This document shows positions 8,881 through 16,578 of a stretch of DNA of 64,000 bases, piece after piece. Source of the DNA: Pelagibaculum spongiae (GTDB lineage: Bacteria; Pseudomonadota; Gammaproteobacteria; Enterobacterales; Pelagibaculaceae); contig NZ_QDDL01000003.1 of NCBI RefSeq assembly GCF_003097315.1, positions 310,001 through 374,000 of the forward strand, read 5' to 3'. The notes beneath the pieces are model-generated. The model had not been told where the DNA came from. It did no database searches and was given only the letters and a program-made list of their open reading frames with translations. Each line of letters begins with the position of its first letter. Within the stretch, counting starts at the first letter, position 1. A program made the translations under genes and the position numbers.

Positions 8881-9543
8881 TCACAAATCTACCACTTCCA
8901 AATCATTTTCAATAATCTCATCCTCTTTGTCGAAAACAATTACGATATCGTACATACCGTCAGCCCATTGACTTTCTATATCTTTAAATCTTCTTGCTAT
9001 ATGCGGCCTGTCAGGATGGAGCACAAAATTATCAAAATCCACTTGCAAAAAAAAATGCCCCAAAAAAGGCTTGCCCGTGCAACCAACTTCTGTTGGCTGC
9101 ATAAAGCGGATCACAGCTACACCCTTACCATCTGTTCTATTAAATATCTGCGGTGAAAAGTTTGTTCTATCGCTATAAATAATTCGATCTACAGAAGCTG
9201 CAGCCCGATTATTTTCATTTTTTGTAGCTTGCAACAACCAGACTGGTGCAATACCTCCGCTTCGGTCTATATATTGAACACGAGGGTTGTTTTTAGCATC
9301 AGTAAACTTTTGGTTTAAAAACGAAGCTATTTTACCAGGCAATGTACCACAAATATGGTGATAATTTAATTCGCGCCTTATTTCTTCTGGCGTTTTAATG
9401 ATTTTAAAAATCGTGCGCAAAACCACATCACTAGCAAGCAACCCACAACTACCTCGATAACCATACCTTTCATCAGAACAACCGGATGGCCCTATCGCAT
9501 GATATAAATTCACTACATATTGACATTCTCTAAAAGTATCCAT
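8881..9543 (-). CDS. uncharacterised protein, possible papain-like cysteine hydrolase
   Basis: 220 residues, no signal peptide or membrane segment. I do not recognise the family. A GSCGLLAS motif near the N-terminus (Cys33) and LGHFFLQVD...LHPD (His163, Asp178) have the order and local context of a Cys-His-Asp triad in papain-like/C39-like hydrolases; this is an inference from short motifs. AAGGAT stands six bases before the ATG, a good ribosome site. The gene is AT-rich compared with avtA and sits between two degenerate copies of itself, in a patch with an ADP-ribosyltransferase-like gene and a C58-protease fragment. A toxin or effector role is possible but unproven. Confidence 0.55.
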   Translation of the reverse strand: MDTFRECQYVVNLYHAIGPSGCSDERYGYRGSCGLLASDVVLRTIFKIIKTPEEIRRELNYHHICGTLPGKIASFLNQKFTDAKNNPRVQYIDRSGGIAPVWLLQATKNENNRAAASVDRIIYSDRTNFSPQIFNRTDGKGVAVIRFMQPTEVGCTGKPFLGHFFLQVDFDNFVLHPDRPHIARRFKDIESQWADGMYDIVIVFDKEDEIIENDLEVVDL

Positions 9544-9574
9544 AGAAAATCCTTTTTGTTTGTTTTTATAAAAG

Positions 9575-9829
9575 CTACAGCACCTCTATTACCAGCAATT
9601 CTTCACCACTGTCATTATCGGCATTATCATAAACAATCATTATGACGCGCATGTCATCAATCTGTCGATTTTCTATGGTTTTAAGTTTTTTAAAAACCAC
9701 AACCATATGTTTACCATCCTGCTTGTCAAACATTCGCTGCGGACATTCCCCTCTAGCACTATATGTAACACAATTTACAGCTGATGCAGCTCAATTACTT
9801 TTGCTTTTAGTCAGTTGCAAGACTAAGTC
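9575..9829 (-). pseudogene. second decayed relic of the 220-residue family
   Basis: Leftward translation from 9829 gives LVLQLTKSKSN, a TGA stop, AASAVNCVTYSARGECPQRM, FDKQDGK, then HMVVVFKKLKTIENRQIDDM and VIMIVYDNADND. This follows the intact neighbour from WLLQATKNENNRAAASV to its C-terminus, with TGA replacing the Arg codon. The block of about 37 residues holding the candidate catalytic His is missing between FDKQDGK and HMVVV. It starts five bases after the stop of the C58-like gene. Confidence 0.75.
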
Positions 9830-9833
9830 GGCG

Positions 9834-10169
9834 CTACATTTCTTGGGCCTTAGACCAATCACTCTCCAGCCAATCAATTAACATAAAACTAACAAAGTTA
9901 TATTTCCCATAATATATTTCAATAATCTTATCAATAAAACCGGAAAAATTCTTTTGATGAAACCAAAACTCACCAAAATTTGGATCAAAAATTCTTATTT
10001 CCGTATTAGTCTTATACAATGCAATTGAATGTCCATTTTTTCCACCACCCAACACAAGAAGAATTAAAGGCTGTTCTATTTTTTTCACCTGCATAAAAAG
10101 CTCAACCCCACCTTTCCAGATATAATCATCAGAAGCAGAACCACATTCTAACAAATACTTTCCAGCCAT
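9834..10169 (-). CDS. C-terminal half of a YopT/AvrPphB-like (C58) cysteine protease, probably truncated
   Basis: 111 codons. GKNGHSIALYKTNTEIRIFD and the following PNFGEFWF match the C-terminal His/Asp part of peptidase family C58: His47 and Asp62 are 15 residues apart, the same spacing as in AvrPphB. The catalytic Cys domain is absent from this frame. Immediately upstream, in the same frame but before an in-frame TGA, the codons read DLKFFSQFSEDDRHRGFCKF. This has a GFC motif, though it is too close (53 residues) to the His for a normal C58 enzyme. The gene may be an internally deleted, inactive remnant. C58 enzymes cleave host small GTPases or kinases when delivered into eukaryotic cells. 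Confidence 0.6.
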   Translation of the reverse strand: MAGKYLLECGSASDDYIWKGGVELFMQVKKIEQPLILLVLGGGKNGHSIALYKTNTEIRIFDPNFGEFWFHQKNFSGFIDKIIEIYYGKYNFVSFMLIDWLESDWSKAQEM

Positions 10170-10234
10170 TATTCAATCAATAAACTTGCAAAAACCCCTA
10201 TGCCTATCGTCTTCACTAAATTGACTAAAAAATT

Positions 10235-10819
10235 TTAGATCATAACTTCTGCCTCGCCTACTTTTTTTTCATACTCAATAATTTTTTTCAAAAAGTCGGC
10301 TTTATAATTCACATTCAAATCAATTCCCAGCATTCCCTTTTGGATATGCCTGACCACACCAACTACATGGTCATTGGAAATACATCCCACAACATTAACC
10401 TCCTGTATTTTACTACAAAAACTAGGCAAGTCTCGAGCCATTTCCTCTGCGGAAGCCAGTAAATCTATAGCAAAGGAATGATCACGCAAGTCAACAATAT
10501 AATGTTTATCGGCATACAAATAAGGATGTCCTGTCCCCAAAATATGAAGGCCTTTACTAGTAGATATCCCATAACCAGTTGTCTTGTAACCATAATAATA
10601 ACTGAGTGGGTAAGGTCGACCTTCTACCGAATGCCGCGATATATGTTCTTCAAATCCAATTTGAAAAATTTCGCCCTCTGATCTGGAGTCTGCTCTAACA
10701 GCAAAACCTTTGTATAAAACAACCCCTGACTGACGTTTACCATAATCTAAAGATATAGGAATATTCTGATTTGTATCTGTCATAAAAGATTCCAAGGTTT
10801 CCTGTTTAATGACAAACAA
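10235..10819 (-). CDS. putative ADP-ribosyltransferase toxin, pertussis S1/enterotoxin-A like
   Basis: About 194 residues from a TTG at 10819, which has AGGAG seven bases before it. An ATG at 10783 is an alternative start; the open frame extends to 10876 and would run into the upstream gene. It has the three motifs of R-S-E ADP-ribosyltransferases. An Arg lies in VRADSRSEGEIFQIGF (Arg42), which closely follows the YRYDSRPPEDVFQNGF segment of pertussis toxin S1. The STS motif is in GYGISTSKG (86-88). A candidate catalytic Glu lies in ASAEEMARD (124-125), shortly before a beta strand resembling that of the family. These enzymes transfer ADP-ribose from NAD to host proteins. No signal peptide or B subunit is seen, so delivery is unknown. 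Confidence 0.65.
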   Translation of the reverse strand: MFVIKQETLESFMTDTNQNIPISLDYGKRQSGVVLYKGFAVRADSRSEGEIFQIGFEEHISRHSVEGRPYPLSYYYGYKTTGYGISTSKGLHILGTGHPYLYADKHYIVDLRDHSFAIDLLASAEEMARDLPSFCSKIQEVNVVGCISNDHVVGVVRHIQKGMLGIDLNVNYKADFLKKIIEYEKKVGEAEVMI

Positions 10820-10854
10820 TCTTTCTCTCCTAAGTTTTAATCGAAAAAATAGTC

Positions 10855-13800
10855 TTATTCTCTTAATCGTTTGCAAGGGCGCTTTAAAGCAATCATAAGC
10901 AATAACAAACCAAGCCAGTGCAAACTACCACCACCTCCACCACCTGCCGCTTGATTATTTTGTGGGGTTGAAAATTGGTTATTACCCTGATTTAAATAGA
11001 GATCACTGCCGCCATTTTCGGTTGCAGCAAATAATAAATCATCATCGCCGTCTCGATCATAATCCAATGAAGTAACTGCCATTGCATGTGGAGTGTTAAA
11101 TAGCTGGGAGCTAGAAACAAACAACTGATCAAGCACTTGCTGCTGATCCTGCACCAAACTAGCCGTTTGCATATTATCAACACGGTAATCTGAAGTAATC
11201 TGTTGCATTACCTGCGGGTCGATTTGATGAAAACCATGTACTCCTTGCTGGTCAACAAAAACAATATCAAAACTACCATCATTATTTAAATCTTTGGCCA
11301 TTAAACCTAAGGTGTCCGCCTGACCCAACTTTTTCAACAAGCTAAATTGTCCATTATGAAACCGATAAATCGGATTAGCATTATCTAGCATTTCGCTAGC
11401 ATCGGAATCACCGTAGGCTTGGCGCGCCATCACCAAATCATCAATACGATTGTCATTATCTACATCGATCACTGCCAATTGATTAGTGTAACCTGCATTT
11501 GGAATTTCCGAGCGCTGCGAGAATGCATTTTGCTGGACGCCCTGATTAGGGTAATACCAATCCTTTTTATAACCAGCAATAACAATATCTAACCAGCCAT
11601 CAGCATTAATATCTGCCAGCGCTAACGTCTGAGCATCTTCGGTTTGCAATGCTTGCCAGAAAACAAACTCTCCATTTTTTTCTGAACCTATTGCTAAACT
11701 TTCTGCAGAATCTTCAACTGGCGCATATCGATAAACTGTTGAATCAGTAGCAGTCTGATTAATCATCGCGTTGGCAAACACCAAGTCTTGATTACCATCA
11801 CCGTCAAGATCAGCAAAGGCAACACTGCGGCTTTCCGCTTCTTCTGGTCGAGTAAATATTTGAACCAATTGCAACGTATCATTTTGCCACAAGTACAATT
11901 TATTCGGCTGACCAGCACCATTGGCCGTTGCAATAAATATTTGGCCATTAATAACTGCAACATCCGCCGCATAACTATCACTTTCTGGGTCAAACATCGC
12001 AACCGATTGCCAGCCACCTTGATGATTTAACAAAATCTGATTGGCTTCACCTGATTTGGCCAGAATAATTAAATCTTTATCACCATCACGGTCTAAATCT
12101 TTACTGACCACATTACTGGTTAAAGTGGTTTGTTGCGGACCTTGACCATCGCCTTCAATTAGAGGTAACCCTGTCACCCGCACAGCCCATGGCGCTAAGG
12201 CAGTCATATCAGTACCGGTTGCTGAAGCATTAGCCAAAATTTGATATTGGCCATTTTTTTCGGCAGTTATCGACAGGCCAATCGTGCGACTTTGATTAAT
12301 TGAGAGATTACCCAATGAACAACGAACGGTTAATTGGTCAATTTTCTGACAAGCGCTATCTTGCAGCACAATTAAATCGGTATCAGACTGCAAAGTGAGG
12401 TTAAATGTTACTTGAGATAAATTTTTATCTGACTGATTAGTCAAGTGCCAACTAAACCGCGCTTCACTATTTCTTTCCGCTGATGCTTGAGACGCTCGTT
12501 GACTTAAAAACAACCCTCTCGCTTCAGCTGGTGCAATATTTAAATTAATCGTTTTGCTAACACTGGAACCCGCTCGATCATTCACCGCCAGAGTAATTTG
12601 CTCTGAACCCGATGATGACGGTACGCCAGATAACTTGCCGCCAGCGCTTAAACTCATCCAGCTAGGTAAATTACTACTAGAAAACTGTAACCAATCACCA
12701 TCAACATCACTGGCGATTAGTTGTAGCGACCAAGCTTCAGATACTATTAATTGTTGAGCAGAAATCTCAGCGAAAAACGGTTGATCATTAACTGGCGCAA
12801 TATTAATCGACACTTGGGCATTAATACCCGCCACTGAATAGATCAATTGATCGCTACCATTAAAATTATCGTCTGGCGTGTAAGTTAACAAACCATTACC
12901 CAGCAAAGTCACTACACCATTCTCTGGCGATGATACCAACTGCGCAGCCTGATCTGTTAAGCCCTGATCGTTATCTAGTAGATTGATCGCGATTGATTGA
13001 TCTTCTCGACCTTGCAGCATATCTGGCTGTAAACGAACCCCAGAATCGGCAACTACTTCAACCGTAACGTTTGCCCAATTACTAAACGATGAAGAGTTTT
13101 GAGCCTTAACTCGATACTGGAATACTAATTGACCAGTAAACCCAAAAGCCGGAGTAATTTGTAATTCGCCATTGGTTAATAGCTGCCAACCAGCTTGGCT
13201 AGTTTGATTGACAAATTCTAACGAAGACAAATTGAAATTGGCGGCGCTAACCAAGTCATTTTGCAACAATGCCAAGCTAGCAGCTTGATTAGCCGCAATG
13301 GTAAAATTGTCATTAACTGCCACCGGCGCAACAGGCATTACCTGCAAAGCAAGCGCTACTTGGTCATCTTCATTCGGCTGGTTATTATTTGGCCGAGAAT
13401 CTAGGTCATCACTGGTGCTGAGTACGATTTCTGCTTCAACAGAGCCTGTAATGGGCATCGCTGCTATTAACTGTAAATTCAGCTGCGCACTGGCACCACC
13501 AATTAACTGGTCTACTTGCCAACGGTTATTAGAAAATTGCCCAGCCCCCTCAGCGCTAATAATCTGTAAACCTTGTGGCAGTCGAATTTCCACTACTTGC
13601 CCGGTTGCTTGATCATCACCTTGGTTATTCATTTGTAAGCTAAGGGTAAAAGGCTTACCCGGCTGGGATATTTTAGAATTTAACAGACGATTGCTTTGTG
13701 CCGGATCAACCCAGTTCAGCTGTACATCGACATCATAAAATAGTGGCCAGCCGATATCCTGAAACAAACCGACCGATAAAAATAAGTTCTGTACCGCACT

Positions 13801-14715
13801 GCCAATAAATGGCTCCATTAATTCATCGGGTGATAATACGGTATCAAAGTGGGAAACTGACGAACCGCCAACGAGGGTAGTTGGTGCATACATGCGAACC
13901 TTTCCATCACCAGCAACACCTGAATTTAATTTAATACGGGCGCGTTCTATTGCTACTTCACCTGACCATTGCAGCCCACCATTACTGGTCATAGAAGTTT
14001 GACGCTGCTGGTTCGACATTTGTGTCCAGCTTAGCCCTTGTACCGCATCATAAAGCCGAGCCATGTAGGTATCGTCCTTACCCATAAAACGGCTACCAGC
14101 GTATTTATTAACAAAGGTACTAAAGCCAAGCCCATGGCCCATTTCATGCAAAACCACACTCAAAAAATCAATATTGCCGCCTGAGCGACCATCAAAACCG
14201 TAATACCAGTTTCGATTATTTAAACAATCGTTATTGTTGTCGATCGATGAATTAAATCTGGCCAGAATATCTGCTTGGCCTGGCGCTAGGTCGATTCCAG
14301 CAAGTGTATTAGCTAAAGCAGAATGATAATAAGTACTAGCAAGCGGAGCATTGGGGAAATCAGCGAAAACATTGACGGCTGAAGCCGAGCCTAACACTGC
14401 CTGGGAAGATGAACATGACTGGGGCTCGAAACGGGCATCAACCACCACGTCAATTTTCACACCTAAATTGCTGGCCCACATTTCGGCGGCTTTTTCAAAC
14501 ACCTTGAGCCGCTGCTGACCAATAGTCGTCCCGCTATTGCCACCGACTGGCGACACTGCTGTGCTATCTGTAAAACCAGCACCCTGACTAATAATGATGT
14601 TGGCTGCAAACAATTGGCCACTAAACAACAGCAACCAACTGACAATCAATCCACGAAATAATTTTCGAAACAACCCACAACACAACATCATCGGACTATC
14701 TGACTTTCTAGCCAT
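10855..14715 (-). CDS. secreted HExxH metalloprotease with FG-GAP repeats and GlyGly-CTERM anchor
   Basis: About 1286 residues. The start is ATG 14715, preceded by GAGG eight bases away. A signal peptide (GLIVSWLLLFSGQLFAA) precedes a zinc-protease domain with HEMGHGLGFSTF at about residue 190. A downstream SVSHFD and an ELMEPF Met-turn-like motif resemble leishmanolysin-type ligands. Next come a DUF11-like domain (about 335-460), two cadherin/Ig-type repeats (about 470-650) and a putative Ig domain. At least six FG-GAP/VCBS calcium repeats (DLDRDGDKDLIIL, DLDGDGNQDLVFA, DINADGWLDIVIA and others, about 870-1240) follow. The tail GGGGGGSLHWLGLLLL plus a basic cluster is a GlyGly-CTERM signal, processed by rhombosortase for type II secretion surface display. 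Confidence 0.88.
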   Translation of the reverse strand: MARKSDSPMMLCCGLFRKLFRGLIVSWLLLFSGQLFAANIIISQGAGFTDSTAVSPVGGNSGTTIGQQRLKVFEKAAEMWASNLGVKIDVVVDARFEPQSCSSSQAVLGSASAVNVFADFPNAPLASTYYHSALANTLAGIDLAPGQADILARFNSSIDNNNDCLNNRNWYYGFDGRSGGNIDFLSVVLHEMGHGLGFSTFVNKYAGSRFMGKDDTYMARLYDAVQGLSWTQMSNQQRQTSMTSNGGLQWSGEVAIERARIKLNSGVAGDGKVRMYAPTTLVGGSSVSHFDTVLSPDELMEPFIGSAVQNLFLSVGLFQDIGWPLFYDVDVQLNWVDPAQSNRLLNSKISQPGKPFTLSLQMNNQGDDQATGQVVEIRLPQGLQIISAEGAGQFSNNRWQVDQLIGGASAQLNLQLIAAMPITGSVEAEIVLSTSDDLDSRPNNNQPNEDDQVALALQVMPVAPVAVNDNFTIAANQAASLALLQNDLVSAANFNLSSLEFVNQTSQAGWQLLTNGELQITPAFGFTGQLVFQYRVKAQNSSSFSNWANVTVEVVADSGVRLQPDMLQGREDQSIAINLLDNDQGLTDQAAQLVSSPENGVVTLLGNGLLTYTPDDNFNGSDQLIYSVAGINAQVSINIAPVNDQPFFAEISAQQLIVSEAWSLQLIASDVDGDWLQFSSSNLPSWMSLSAGGKLSGVPSSSGSEQITLAVNDRAGSSVSKTINLNIAPAEARGLFLSQRASQASAERNSEARFSWHLTNQSDKNLSQVTFNLTLQSDTDLIVLQDSACQKIDQLTVRCSLGNLSINQSRTIGLSITAEKNGQYQILANASATGTDMTALAPWAVRVTGLPLIEGDGQGPQQTTLTSNVVSKDLDRDGDKDLIILAKSGEANQILLNHQGGWQSVAMFDPESDSYAADVAVINGQIFIATANGAGQPNKLYLWQNDTLQLVQIFTRPEEAESRSVAFADLDGDGNQDLVFANAMINQTATDSTVYRYAPVEDSAESLAIGSEKNGEFVFWQALQTEDAQTLALADINADGWLDIVIAGYKKDWYYPNQGVQQNAFSQRSEIPNAGYTNQLAVIDVDNDNRIDDLVMARQAYGDSDASEMLDNANPIYRFHNGQFSLLKKLGQADTLGLMAKDLNNDGSFDIVFVDQQGVHGFHQIDPQVMQQITSDYRVDNMQTASLVQDQQQVLDQLFVSSSQLFNTPHAMAVTSLDYDRDGDDDLLFAATENGGSDLYLNQGNNQFSTPQNNQAAGGGGGGSLHWLGLLLLMIALKRPCKRLRE

Positions 14716-15463
14716 TAACAAAGCCTCACCGCCCGACGAAGATTTATTATTGTTTTTATTAATAACGACAGGTATATTAGTAAATGAATGAATTAGTAAA
14801 CCAGTTAACTATTATTTAAAACGACTTCAATTAAATCTCTGCTAGACCTGTAAGTCTCTAGAGTTCAATCAGCAATCTAGCTCACTGTTCATTAGCCTAA
14901 CATTAAGCAAAATTAGATTCGGGATCTAGCGCACAGCAACGCATTTAAAAATGAAAATTCCCTGACCCGTATCACCATGATGGGATTTAAGGACTAATTA
15001 TCATAAAATAAGTTTATAGCCTCATCAAGCTTCAAATCTCTAAACTTATAAAACTATCAATAGCTCACTGCTTCCTACACTTACAAAAATCACGGTTAAT
15101 ATGACTTAAATCTTTCATGACGCTCTATTATCAACCTGTTCTTCCAAGACGCTATTTGGCTGCCGCATTTTTTTCTAATAAATTGATAGCTAAATTAGAA
15201 TCTTTATTATTCTACAGTGATTTTATATTCCCTCCCCCTATCAAATTCTATAACCAGAACCACCTCAATCATTAATCGAAATTAATTTATACTAACAACT
15301 GGCAAGGAGATTTATTTTTAACAAAAATAAAGTAAAAATTGCTAGCCACAATAAAAACATTAAGCAACAAAAACACTACCTGCTTACTCGATTCGATAAC
15401 AATCAATTATCACAGATAAACTTCTATTGCTTGATCATGTCAGGATACAGCATTGGGCAATAG
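14716..15463 (-). other. 748-bp AT-rich intergenic region without recognised gene
   Basis: No coding frame of substance, RNA gene or terminator is seen between the metalloprotease start and the IS4 remnant. The sequence is strongly AT-rich, especially 15150-15420. The promoter of the metalloprotease gene should lie in its left part, but no convincing -35/-10 pair stands out. Confidence 0.5.
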
Positions 15464-15859
15464 TGGCTGAGATTTCAATTTAACCAGCAAGGTTATAAAC
15501 TACGCTGGCAAATAGAGCTGTTATTTAAAGAGTGGAAAAGTCTAACAAATTTAAAGAAATTCAACACTCGAAACCCGGAGATTGCTGAAGGGATGATCTG
15601 GACAAGTTTGATTGGTGCATTGTTGCGTAGGTATTTGGCCTATCAAGCGAAAACCGCTCTGAATCAAGTTGTTTCGACATGGCAAGTGAGCAAACTTGGA
15701 AGTGGCTTATTGGTAGAGTTCTGGCGCTGGTTTGCGCGCGATAACAAAAAGCGTGCAAAAGAAGCATGGGATCATTTGCTGTGGCTTTGGCGAGAAGAAG
15801 GGGTTCGCCAGAATACCAAAAGGGATGCAAAAAAGGTCGGTGCAGTAGTGGTTTAGTAA
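15464..15859 (+). mobile_element. remnant of an IS4-family transposase (C-terminal end)
   Basis: From 15464 the frame reads WLRFQFNQQGYKLRWQIELL, then FKEWKSLTNLKKFNTRNPEI and IWTSLIGALLRRYLAYQ, ending at a stop at 15854-15856. YKLRWQIELLFKEWK is the Y-(2)-R-(3)-E-(6)-K signature of IS4-family DDE transposases, containing the final catalytic Glu. A TAG stands immediately upstream (15461) and no N-terminal part or first two Asp residues can be found, so it is a dead 3' fragment of about 130 codons. I could not define the terminal inverted repeats. Confidence 0.75.
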
Positions 15860-15878
15860 TAAAGCATGCTCTTAATGT

Positions 15879-16058
15879 CTAACCAATGATCAGCGTATAA
15901 CCTTTAAATCTTCCAACACTCAGGTCTGAGCCACGCAAGCATGAAGCTGCTTCTTCGAAGTAAACGTCATGTTGCACAGGATGAAAAACATCTGGTATCA
16001 GCTGCTCATCATCAATTTTTGTTGTATCAATGGCTAGAATTTCTATGTTCCAAGACAT
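15879..16058 (-). CDS. small hypothetical protein, possibly a gene truncated by the IS4-type element
   Basis: 59 codons starting MSWNIEILAIDTTKID, with a good ribosome site (AGGGG) six bases before the ATG. It ends ...GRFKGYTLIIG-stop, only 20 bases from the 3' end of the IS4 remnant. The strong start signal and the stop so close to the element suggest the 5' part of a longer gene whose remainder was lost. I do not recognise the family. Confidence 0.45.
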   Translation of the reverse strand: MSWNIEILAIDTTKIDDEQLIPDVFHPVQHDVYFEEAASCLRGSDLSVGRFKGYTLIIG

Positions 16059-16282
16059 ACATTACCCCTATATTAATTGTGAATATTTATTAAGAATAAC
16101 TCTAATTAATTCAGCGCCCACTTCGGTTTTACGAGAATTTCAGACCATGTTGCAATTAATTCCAATGGTTTAATAAAGCCATAATGGCTTAATCGACACA
16201 TTTTTTTGCAGGGCATTTACCGCGACTTCTAAAAGTTGTAGTTCGCGTAGGTTTTACGGAACAGCCGTAAGCGTATGACCGC

Positions 16283-16345
16283 CATGGATGGTGGAAATGC
16301 AGAGAAATGTCGGGAACATTTCCTGTCAACTTGATCATGATGCAA
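16283..16345. repeat. dispersed imperfect-palindrome repeat, copy 1
   Basis: Contains GATGGTGGAAATGCAGAGAA followed by ATGTCGGGAACATTTCCTG, with an internal AAATGT/ACATTT palindrome. Related copies lie at 32602-32645 and, more degenerate, at 44748-44830. The stretch 16059-16282 to the left has no gene. Confidence 0.65.
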
Positions 16346-16410
16346 TTGATTTCAACTGTTGATGCCTCTGCCCACCACCAATAACCCCGACCCATAGTGT
16401 GTCGGATATT

Positions 16411-16512
16411 CACCGCCATCCTGCCTCTTTGCGATATACATTACATCCCTGTAAATACACGCACCGGCATCCTGCCTCTTTGCGATATACATTACATCCC
16501 TGTAAATAAAAA
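16411..16512. repeat. two tandem 51-bp repeat units
   Basis: Two nearly identical units with period 51 (16411-16461 and 16462-16512) each contain CATCCTGCCTCTTTGCGATA, then TACATTACATCCCTGTAAAT. A related single unit (CTTCCTGCCTCCTTGCGCCA) occurs at 23710-23765. In both places the repeat directly abuts an intrinsic terminator. Confidence 0.8.
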
Positions 16513-16537
16513 ACCCGACTAAAAAGCCGGGTTTTTA
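16507..16537 (-). terminator. rho-independent terminator of argG
   Basis: Stem AAACCCGGC / GTCGGGTTT around a short T-rich loop, followed on the minus strand by a T run, 42 bases past the argG stop. The last tandem repeat unit overlaps its far arm. Confidence 0.85.
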
Positions 16538-16578
16538 TTATTCTTCAGATTTAAATCTGCATATTTAAATGCTGCAAT

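Noticed and set aside
8690-8971. Plus-strand open frame of 93 codons
   Set aside because: Low-complexity Ser/Thr/Asn/Lys-rich translation, no ribosome site, and it runs antisense to the end of a real gene and its relic.
15593-15856. Independent 87-codon gene
   Set aside because: In-frame homologous sequence extends upstream of its ATG and matches the IS4 transposase C-terminus, so it is a fragment.
16411-16512. CRISPR array
   Set aside because: Only two units, directly tandem without variable spacers, and no cas genes in the window.
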